Source: JALORV01 sp044225415 (GTDB taxonomy: Bacteria; Pseudomonadota; Gammaproteobacteria; Burkholderiales; Burkholderiaceae_F). Taken from it: DNA of 6,282 nucleotides. The notes below the pieces were generated by a model, which saw only the letters and a program-made list of their open reading frames with translations, did not search any database and was not told where the DNA came from. The translations under genes were made by a program, and so were the position numbers. The DNA lies in the NCBI GenBank assembly GCA_044225415.1, contig JBGAIO010000118.1, positions 1-6,282 of the forward strand, read 5' to 3'. This document shows, piece by piece, positions 1-4,885 of this stretch (position 1 is its first letter; each line of letters begins with the position of its first letter).

Positions 1-988
1 CGTCGAGCGCGTGACCGGCATCGCGGTGGACATTGCGCGCCGGCTGAAGCTCGACGTCACGCACGTCGAGCGCGCGGCGCGGCTGGCCAAGGCCGACCTG
101 CGCACGCTGATGGTGGGCGAGTTTCCCGAACTGCAGGGCATCATGGGCGAGTACTACGCGCGCCATGACGGCGAAGCGCCCGATGTCGCGCTCGCGATCC
201 GCGAGCACTACCAGCCGCGCTTCGCCGGCGATGCAGTGCCGTCGAGCGCGGTCGGCACCTGCCTCGCGCTGGCCGACAAGCTCGAGACGCTGGCGGGCCT
301 GTTCGGCATCGGCGAGAAGCCGAGCGGCGAGCGCGATCCCTACGCGTTGCGCCGGCATGCGCTCGGCGTGCTGCGCATGCTGAAGGAAGGTGCGCTGCCG
401 CTGGACCTGGGCGCGCTGGTGGACACCGCGCTGGCCGCATTCCAGCCCGGCGTCGTCAAGGAGGCGCCGGCGGCGCGCAGCGCCCTGCTGTCATTCTTCC
501 AGGATCGACTCGCCGGGCTGCTGCGCGACGAGGGGTTCGCAGCGCAGGAGATCGACGCGGTGCTGTCGGAAGGCGCCACGCGCGTCGACCAGGTGCCGCG
601 CCGGCTCGCCGCCGTGCGCGCCTTTCTCGAACTGCCCGAGGCGGCGAGCCTCGCGGCCGCGAACAAGCGCATCGGCAACATCCTGAAGAAGTCCGACGCG
701 AAGGCCGCTGCGATCGATCGCGCGCTGCTGCTGGAGCCGGCCGAGCAGGCGCTCGGCAGCGCCGTCACCGAAGTGTCGCCGGCTGCCGAAGCGCTGTACG
801 CGCAGGGCGACTACACCGGCATGCTGCGCGCGCTGGCGCCGCTGAAGGTGCCGGTGGACCGCTTCTTCGACGACGTGATGGTCAATGTCGACGACGAGCG
901 CCTGCGCGCCAATCGCCTGGCCCTGCTGCGCGACCTGCACACAACGATGAACCGCGTCGCGGATATCTCGAAGCTGACGGCGGGGTAG
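1..988 (+). CDS. glyS: Glycine--tRNA ligase beta subunit (3' part; 5' end outside window)
   Basis: This is the C-terminal part of the beta subunit of the bacterial alpha2beta2 glycyl-tRNA synthetase, which charges tRNA-Gly in the cytoplasm together with GlyQ. The frame is open from base 2 and ends at TAG 986-988, giving about 328 residues, roughly half of the usual ~690-700. Recognisable GlyS wording includes KADLRTLMVGEFPELQG followed by GEYYA (about 95-165), YALRRHALGVLRML (about 340-383), NKRIGNILKK (about 662-692) and VDRFFDDVMVN (about 851-886). The second half corresponds to the DALR-like anticodon-binding region, judged from family knowledge. A GTG at 11 lies inside the gene and is not its start. 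The acyltransferase gene begins one base after the stop, so the two are probably translationally coupled. glyQ would be expected upstream of the window. No frameshift is visible. Confidence 0.97.
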   Translation, partial: VERVTGIAVDIARRLKLDVTHVERAARLAKADLRTLMVGEFPELQGIMGEYYARHDGEAPDVALAIREHYQPRFAGDAVPSSAVGTCLALADKLETLAGLFGIGEKPSGERDPYALRRHALGVLRMLKEGALPLDLGALVDTALAAFQPGVVKEAPAARSALLSFFQDRLAGLLRDEGFAAQEIDAVLSEGATRVDQVPRRLAAVRAFLELPEAASLAAANKRIGNILKKSDAKAAAIDRALLLEPAEQALGSAVTEVSPAAEALYAQGDYTGMLRALAPLKVPVDRFFDDVMVNVDDERLRANRLALLRDLHTTMNRVADISKLTAG

Positions 989-989
989 T

Positions 990-1781
990 GTGCTGGCGCT
1001 GCGCTCCGCGCTGTACCTCGCCTTCCTGATCGCGGTGGTCATTCCGTGGGCCTTCGTCGTGTTGTCCGGCTGGCTGTTCCCGGTGCACGTGCGCTACATG
1101 CTGTGCGCCTGCTACACGAAGATGGCGATCTGGGGCGCGCGCGTCATCTGCGGCATCGAGTGGAAGATCGAAGGCCGGGAGAACCTGCCCGACGGCCCGG
1201 CGATCCTGCTGCCCAAGCACCAGTCGTCGTGGGAGACGATGTGGCTGCCGTCGGTGATGCCGCGCGACCTGACATTCGTCTACAAGCGCGAGCTGAACTG
1301 GCTGCCGTTCTTCGGCTGGGGACTCGCCTCGGCGCAGATGATCAGCATCGATCGCCGCAAGGGACAGGACGCGTTCGAGCAGGTGGTCGAGCAGGGCAAG
1401 GACCGGCTGGCGCGCGGCTGGTGGATCGTCATCTTTCCCGAAGGCACGCGCACGCCGCCGGGTTCCACGAAGCGCTACAAGACGGGCGGTGCGCGCCTCG
1501 CGTCGCGCACCGGCGCGCTGGCCGTGCCGATCGCGGTGAACTCGGGCGAACTGTGGCCGCGCAATGCGTTCATCAAGCGCCCCGGGCTGATCACGGTGTC
1601 CATTGGTCCGCCGATCGATCCCGCAGGTCGCAGCCCCGAGGAAATCGCGGCGCGCGTCGAGGCGTGGATCGAGACGGAAATGCGCCGGCTCGCGCCGCAT
1701 CGCTACAGCGGTCCCCATGTGCCGGGTGCGCGCGCGGCCGCTGCGCTGGATTCGGCGGCGGCGCGGGAAGGCGTGCTGTGA
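990..1781 (+). CDS. plsC: Lysophospholipid (1-acylglycerol-3-phosphate) acyltransferase, PlsC family
   Basis: Predicted inner-membrane acyltransferase of 263 residues that would transfer a fatty acyl group to a lysophospholipid such as 1-acylglycerol-3-phosphate, giving phosphatidate. Residues 5-30 form one hydrophobic membrane segment. The acyltransferase block I is KHQSSWE at 76-82, with His77 as the likely catalytic base and Glu82 in the place usually held by Asp (HX4E rather than HX4D). Block III is FPEGTR at 149-154, and VPIAVNSG at 179-186 matches block IV. The start is GTG 990, one base after the glyS stop at 988. No strong Shine-Dalgarno is seen (only a G-rich run at 979-985), which fits coupling to glyS. 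The C-terminal ~30 residues are Ala/Arg-rich and poorly conserved in appearance. The family is certain, but the exact substrate is not: genomes of this type often carry several PlsC-like paralogues, so the symbol is provisional. Confidence 0.88.
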   Translation: MLALRSALYLAFLIAVVIPWAFVVLSGWLFPVHVRYMLCACYTKMAIWGARVICGIEWKIEGRENLPDGPAILLPKHQSSWETMWLPSVMPRDLTFVYKRELNWLPFFGWGLASAQMISIDRRKGQDAFEQVVEQGKDRLARGWWIVIFPEGTRTPPGSTKRYKTGGARLASRTGALAVPIAVNSGELWPRNAFIKRPGLITVSIGPPIDPAGRSPEEIAARVEAWIETEMRRLAPHRYSGPHVPGARAAAALDSAAAREGVL

Positions 1782-1784
1782 AGG
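1780..1784 (+). promoter_or_regulatory. Shine-Dalgarno for the YgjP-like gene
   Basis: GAAGG lies 7 nt before ATG 1792 and overlaps the TGA stop of the acyltransferase gene (1779-1781). It supports ATG 1792 as the start over the in-frame upstream codons that run back inside the acyltransferase gene, and it suggests coupled translation. Confidence 0.6.
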
Positions 1785-1791
1785 CTCGTCC

Positions 1792-2592
1792 ATGAGCGCG
1801 GACGAAAGACAGCTGGCGCTGCTGCTGGAGGAGGCGCCGGCGGCCATCGAGCCCGCGCCAGTCACGCAGTCGGCACCGCACGCGCCCGCCCCCCGTCGGC
1901 TGCAGGTCGGTGCGGAACTGTTCACCTATCACCTGCGCCGGGCGCGCCGGCGCACCATCGGATTCCAGATCGACGATCGCGGACTGACGGTGAGCGCGCC
2001 GCGCTGGGTGTCGTTGCGCGACATCGAGGCAGCGATCGCGGAGAAGCGGCGCTGGATCGCCAGCCGCCAGCAGCAGTGGCTGCAGTGGCGGCAGAAGAAC
2101 CACGTGCCCGCCATGCGTTTCGTCGACGGTTCGGCGCTGCCTTACCTCGGCACGCACCTGACGCTGCGGCTCGGCGCGCCGCAGACGCGGCGCGACGGCG
2201 CCGCGCTCGCACTGGCCTTGCCGCTGCCGGCATCGGAATCGCAGGTGCGCGACGCGGTGCAGGCATGGCTGCAGGGCGAAGCCCGCCGTGTCTTCGACGA
2301 GCGCATCGCGCGCTTCGCCGACCGCATCAGTCCGCGCTATGCCGGCTGGCGCCTGTCGTCGGCGCGCTCGCAGTGGGGCTCGTGTACGCATGACGGGCGC
2401 ATCCGGCTGAGCTGGCGGCTGATCCACTTCTCGCTGCCCGTGATCGACTACGTCGTTGCGCACGAGCTCGCGCATCTGCAGGAACTGAACCACGGCCCGC
2501 GCTTCTGGCGCGCGGTCGATGCGCTGCTGCCGGGCTTCGAGCCGGCGCGCGACGAGATCCGGGGCGTGGACATGGGCGCGCTGCCGCTGTAA
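1792..2592 (+). CDS. YgjP-like zinc metallopeptidase domain protein (DUF45/COG1451, SprT/M48-like)
   Basis: A 266-residue protein with the zinc-metallopeptidase signature HELAH at 224-228. His224 and His228 are predicted zinc ligands, Glu225 the catalytic acid, and His234 in NHGPRFW the likely third ligand. It also has WGSC at 195-198, with GRIRLSW and a DYVVAHELAH segment just after, all typical of the YgjP-like DUF45/COG1451 family that annotation pipelines often call M48. Residues 1-35 are Ala/Pro/Glu-rich and probably disordered. Residues 43-105 carry the family's basic N-terminal region, including a KRRWIASRQQQW helix. The frame stays open upstream to 1603, but only inside the acyltransferase gene, and the Shine-Dalgarno at 1780-1784 favours ATG 1792. 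The physiological substrate of this family is poorly defined. Lacking a signal peptide, the protein is probably cytoplasmic. Gaps of 10 nt on both sides place it firmly in the glyS operon. Confidence 0.9.
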   Translation: MSADERQLALLLEEAPAAIEPAPVTQSAPHAPAPRRLQVGAELFTYHLRRARRRTIGFQIDDRGLTVSAPRWVSLRDIEAAIAEKRRWIASRQQQWLQWRQKNHVPAMRFVDGSALPYLGTHLTLRLGAPQTRRDGAALALALPLPASESQVRDAVQAWLQGEARRVFDERIARFADRISPRYAGWRLSSARSQWGSCTHDGRIRLSWRLIHFSLPVIDYVVAHELAHLQELNHGPRFWRAVDALLPGFEPARDEIRGVDMGALPL

Positions 2593-2596
2593 GGGA
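2591..2596 (+). promoter_or_regulatory. Shine-Dalgarno for gloA
   Basis: AAGGGA sits 6 nt before ATG 2603 and overlaps the TAA stop of the preceding gene (2590-2592). It decides the start at 2603 against a longer in-frame reading from 2519, which would extend into the preceding gene. Confidence 0.65.
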
Positions 2597-2602
2597 ATCG
2601 CG

Positions 2603-3001
2603 ATGAGAATCCTGCACACCATGCTTCGGGTCGGCGACCTGCAGCGCTCGGTGGACTTCTATACGTGCGTGCTCGGCATGCAACTGCTGCGAACGACACA
2701 TCGACCCGAGCAGAAGTATTCGCTCGCCTTCGTGGGCTACGGCGACGAAAGCGAGCACGCGGTCCTCGAACTGACGTACAACGACGGCGTCGATCGCTAC
2801 GAACTGGGCACGGCCTACGGCCACGTCGCGATCGCTGTGCCCGATGCGTATGCGGCGTGCGAACGCATCCGCGCCGCCGGCGGGCAGGTGACGCGCGAGG
2901 CTGGCCCGGTGAAGGGCGGCACGACGGTGATCGCCTTCGTCACCGATCCCGACGGCTACAAGATCGAGCTGATCCAGTCGACTTCGACTCCGGCAATCTG
3001 A
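2603..3001 (+). CDS. gloA: Lactoylglutathione lyase (glyoxalase I)
   Basis: Cytoplasmic enzyme that isomerises the hemithioacetal of methylglyoxal and glutathione to S-lactoylglutathione, the first step of the glyoxalase detoxification pathway. The protein has 132 residues. The four metal ligands fall at the positions I recall for E. coli GlxI: His5, Glu56, His74 and Glu122. Two beta-alpha-beta-beta-beta (VOC) modules are visible: MRILHTMLRVGDLQRSVDFY starts the first, and GHVAIAVPD (73-81) starts the second, which ends with DPDGYKIELIQ (115-125). The short length and lack of extra loops match the bacterial nickel-activated class rather than the longer zinc-type enzymes; this is inference from length. 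It is the last gene of the + strand unit and converges on rsmA with only 24 bp between stop codons. TGA is at 2999-3001. Confidence 0.96.
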   Translation: MRILHTMLRVGDLQRSVDFYTCVLGMQLLRTTHRPEQKYSLAFVGYGDESEHAVLELTYNDGVDRYELGTAYGHVAIAVPDAYAACERIRAAGGQVTREAGPVKGGTTVIAFVTDPDGYKIELIQSTSTPAI

Positions 3002-3025
3002 ACGGCTTCCAGGAGCGGGGCAGCG
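3002..3025. other. Convergent intergenic gap gloA/rsmA without a visible terminator
   Basis: Twenty-four bases separate the stop codons of two convergent genes. I see no GC-rich stem followed by a T-run in either direction. The best nearby inverted repeat is a 5-bp arm pair inside gloA (2976-2980 with 2985-2989), too weak to call. Termination may be Rho-dependent or may occur within the opposing gene. Confidence 0.5.
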
Positions 3026-3823
3026 CTACGTCGCCGCGAGTCCCTGCGCAAGCCGGACGAACTCCGCGACCCCCAGCGTTTCGGCGCGCGCCTGCGGATC
3101 AATGCCGGCTGCGGCGATGGCATCGGCATCGAGCAGTGCCAGCAGCGCGTTGCGCAGTGTCTTGCGGCGCTGGCCGAAGGCGGCCGCGACCACTGTCGAG
3201 AACGTCGCAAAGTCGACTGCGGGCACGTCGGCAACCGGCAGCGGTTGCATGCGCACGATGCTCGACGTCACCTGCGGCGGCGGATTGAACGCGCCGCGCG
3301 GCACGTCGAACAGCCGCGCCATCCGGTAGCGGAACTGCAGCATCACCGACAGGCGCCCGTAGGTGCGGCTGCCCGGTGGCGCGACCATGCGCTCGACCAC
3401 TTCTTTCTGCAGCATGAAGTGCTGGTCGCGCACGCGGTGGGCGATCGGCAGCAGGGCGAAGAGCAGCGGCGAAGAGATGTTGTAGGGCAGGTTGCCCACG
3501 ACGCGCAATGGCGCGGGTGCGGCATCGGCAAAGGCCTGCCAGTCGAAGGCCAGGGCGTCGCCCTCGACCAGCGTGAGTTCCTCCGACGTGAACTGCGTGC
3601 GTAACCACGCGGCGAGATCGCGGTCGATCTCCAGCGCGGTCACTTGCACGCCGCGGGCCACGATGGCGCGCGTCAGCGCGGCCTGGCCGGGACCGATTTC
3701 GAGCACGCGCTCGCCGGGCTGCGGCGCGATCGCATCGACGATGCGCGCGATGACACGCGGATCGTGCAGGAAGTTCTGGCCGAAGCGCTTGCGCGCGCGA
3801 TGTCCGGCCAGCGCGTCGGCCAT
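3026..3823 (-). CDS. rsmA: 16S rRNA (adenine(1518)-N6/adenine(1519)-N6)-dimethyltransferase
   Basis: RsmA (KsgA) dimethylates two adjacent adenines in the 3'-terminal helix 45 of 16S rRNA with S-adenosylmethionine and acts as a late check in 30S assembly. It has 265 residues, close to the family norm of ~270. Visible motifs: KRFGQNFLHD (12-21), the SAM-binding EIGPG (42-46), the acidic ribose-contacting ALEID (63-67), GDAL (88-91), the catalytic NLPYNIS (111-117), FNPPP (179-183) and RRKTLRN (219-225). The start ATG 3823 has CGAGG 8 nt upstream and gives the usual short lead before RKRFGQNFL. The frame is open back to the pdxA stop, because the two genes share a reading frame, but nothing conserved-looking lies in that stretch. 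Stop TAG is at 3028-3026. It is the last gene of the surA-pdxA-rsmA run; the apaG/apaH genes that follow it in E. coli are not present here. Confidence 0.98.
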   Translation of the reverse strand: MADALAGHRARKRFGQNFLHDPRVIARIVDAIAPQPGERVLEIGPGQAALTRAIVARGVQVTALEIDRDLAAWLRTQFTSEELTLVEGDALAFDWQAFADAAPAPLRVVGNLPYNISSPLLFALLPIAHRVRDQHFMLQKEVVERMVAPPGSRTYGRLSVMLQFRYRMARLFDVPRGAFNPPPQVTSSIVRMQPLPVADVPAVDFATFSTVVAAAFGQRRKTLRNALLALLDADAIAAAGIDPQARAETLGVAEFVRLAQGLAAT

Positions 3824-3831
3824 ACGCTCAG

Positions 3832-3836
3832 CCTCG
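3832..3836 (-). promoter_or_regulatory. Shine-Dalgarno for rsmA
   Basis: CGAGG on the minus strand lies 8 nt before ATG 3823. It is the only purine-rich core near this start and supports the ATG over the open upstream frame. Confidence 0.45.
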
Positions 3837-3838
3837 CG

Positions 3839-3870
3839 CCGGCGCCGCGCGGCCGTTCCGGAGGCGCCGG
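3839..3870 (-). other. GC-rich hairpin in the pdxA-rsmA spacer
   Basis: In the 72-bp spacer (3824-3895), bases 3839-3846 (CCGGCGCC) are perfectly complementary to 3863-3870 (GGCGCCGG), leaving a 16-nt loop. Inside the loop 3850-3852 can also pair with 3858-3860. No T-run follows on the minus strand, so it does not look like an intrinsic terminator. It could be an mRNA processing or stability element just ahead of the rsmA ribosome-binding site, or a chance product of very high GC. Confidence 0.3.
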
Positions 3871-3895
3871 GCGCCGCAGCGTGAAGCGCGGAGGC

Positions 3896-4846
3896 TCATT
3901 TCACCGCGAGAGCGCAGGCCATCTGCAGCGCCGCGACCATGCTGCCGGCATCGGCGCGGCCGGTGCCGGCGATGTCGAGCGCCGTGCCGTGGTCGACCGA
4001 CGTGCGCACGAAGGGCAGCCCGAGCGTGACGTTGACGCCGTGGCCGAAGGTGGCGTACTTCAGCACCGGCAGGCCCTGGTCGTGGAACATTGCCAGCACC
4101 GCGTCGTAGCGCCGGACCAGATCGGGCACGAACAGCGTGTCGGCCGGCAGCGGTCCGTCGACGGCCATGCCTTCGAGGCGCGCACAGTCCAGCGCGGGCG
4201 CGATGACGTCGATCTCCTCGCGGCCCATGTGGCCGCCTTCGCCCGCGTGCGGGTTCAGTCCGCTGACCGCGATGCGGGGCGCGGCGATGCCGAATCGCGA
4301 GCGCAACGATCCGTGCACGATGTGCAGCGTGCGTACCAGTCCTTCGATGGTCAGTGCGGCAGGCACGGCGGCCAGCGGCAGGTGCGTGGTCGCGAGCGCC
4401 ACGCGCAACGGGCCGTGCGGCGTGTCGCCTGCCAGCATCATCACGACCGGGCCGGTGCCCGTGCGCTCCGCGAGATACTCGGTGTGACCGCTGAACGGCA
4501 CGCCGGCATCGTTGATGATGCCCTTGTGCACGGGCGCGGTGACGATCGCGTCAAACCGACCGGTGCGGCAGCCGTCGATCGCTGCGTCGAGCGTCCCCAG
4601 GACGTAGCCGGCATTGCGCACATCGAGCTGTCCGGCCTGCGCCGCGGCAGCGAGCGGCAGGTCGAGCAACTCGACGCCAGTCCAGGGCAATTCAAGCCTG
4701 CCCGCGCGTGCGCGCAGGAGCTCTGCGTTGCCGATCAGCGTGACGTCGGCATCGAGCGACGCGCGCAGCCGGGCGAGGGCCGCGACAGCGATCTCCGGAC
4801 CGATGCCCGCGGGTTCTCCGGTGGTCAGCGCGAGCCGCGGTCGCAT
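3896..4846 (-). CDS. pdxA: 4-hydroxythreonine-4-phosphate dehydrogenase
   Basis: PdxA oxidises 4-phosphohydroxy-L-threonine with NAD(P)+; the product decarboxylates to 3-amino-1-hydroxyacetone phosphate, the substrate of PdxJ in the DXP-dependent pyridoxal 5'-phosphate pathway. The 316-residue length is near the E. coli 329. It opens with the family signature TTGEPAGIGPEI (8-19). Metal-ligand histidines appear as His155 (TTHLPL), His200 (LNPHAGEGG) and His255 (MFHDQGLP). Substrate-contact residues visible by family comparison are His121-Thr122 (SGHTEYLA), Lys263, Asn272 and Arg281 (FVRTSVDHGTALDIAG). All key residues look intact. ATG 4846 has AGAGG 4 nt upstream. It lies 39 bp downstream of surA and 72 bp upstream of rsmA, the conserved surA-pdxA-rsmA order, so it is probably cotranscribed with both. 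Stop TGA is at 3898-3896. Confidence 0.98.
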   Translation of the reverse strand: MRPRLALTTGEPAGIGPEIAVAALARLRASLDADVTLIGNAELLRARAGRLELPWTGVELLDLPLAAAAQAGQLDVRNAGYVLGTLDAAIDGCRTGRFDAIVTAPVHKGIINDAGVPFSGHTEYLAERTGTGPVVMMLAGDTPHGPLRVALATTHLPLAAVPAALTIEGLVRTLHIVHGSLRSRFGIAAPRIAVSGLNPHAGEGGHMGREEIDVIAPALDCARLEGMAVDGPLPADTLFVPDLVRRYDAVLAMFHDQGLPVLKYATFGHGVNVTLGLPFVRTSVDHGTALDIAGTGRADAGSMVAALQMACALAVK

Positions 4847-4850
4847 GCTG

Positions 4851-4855
4851 CCTCT
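4851..4855 (-). promoter_or_regulatory. Shine-Dalgarno for pdxA
   Basis: AGAGG on the minus strand lies 4 nt before ATG 4846, in the 39-bp spacer after surA. It confirms the ATG start; the spacing is slightly short but workable. Confidence 0.55.
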
Positions 4856-4885
4856 GTCGAGCGTGCGCCAGGGCGTTGACAGGTC

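Noticed and set aside
1603..1791. Possible 63-residue N-terminal extension of the YgjP-like protein
   Set aside because: The extension lies wholly inside the acyltransferase gene in another frame and is Arg-rich shadow sequence. ATG 1792 has its own Shine-Dalgarno.
882..1925. A 347-codon open frame on the - strand opposite the acyltransferase
   Set aside because: The translation is low-complexity and Arg/Ala-rich, with no family resemblance. The + strand encodes a clear PlsC-family protein, so this is a GC shadow.
2519..2602. Possible 28-residue N-terminal extension of glyoxalase I
   Set aside because: It overlaps the end of the preceding gene. Starting at 2603 puts the metal-ligand His exactly at residue 5, and AAGGGA sits 6 nt upstream.
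1591..2622. A 343-codon open frame on the - strand opposite the YgjP-like gene
   Set aside because: It is a shadow frame: Arg/Ala/Gln-rich with no domain, opposite a protein with an intact HELAH zinc site.
2976..2989. Small inverted repeat near the end of gloA as a terminator
   Set aside because: The stem is only 5 bp, lies inside coding sequence before the stop codon, and has no following T-run.
3824..3898. pdxA and rsmA are in the same frame with only the pdxA TGA between them, hinting at readthrough fusion
   Set aside because: The spacer translates to low-complexity Arg/Ala sequence. rsmA has its own ATG and Shine-Dalgarno, and no readthrough context or selenocysteine element is evident. 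A shared frame has a one-in-three chance.
3644..4879. A 411-codon open frame on the + strand antisense to pdxA and the start of rsmA
   Set aside because: It is a shadow of the minus-strand genes in very high GC DNA. Its translation is Arg/Gly/Ala/His-rich with no recognisable domain, while the opposite strand carries intact PdxA and RsmA motifs.
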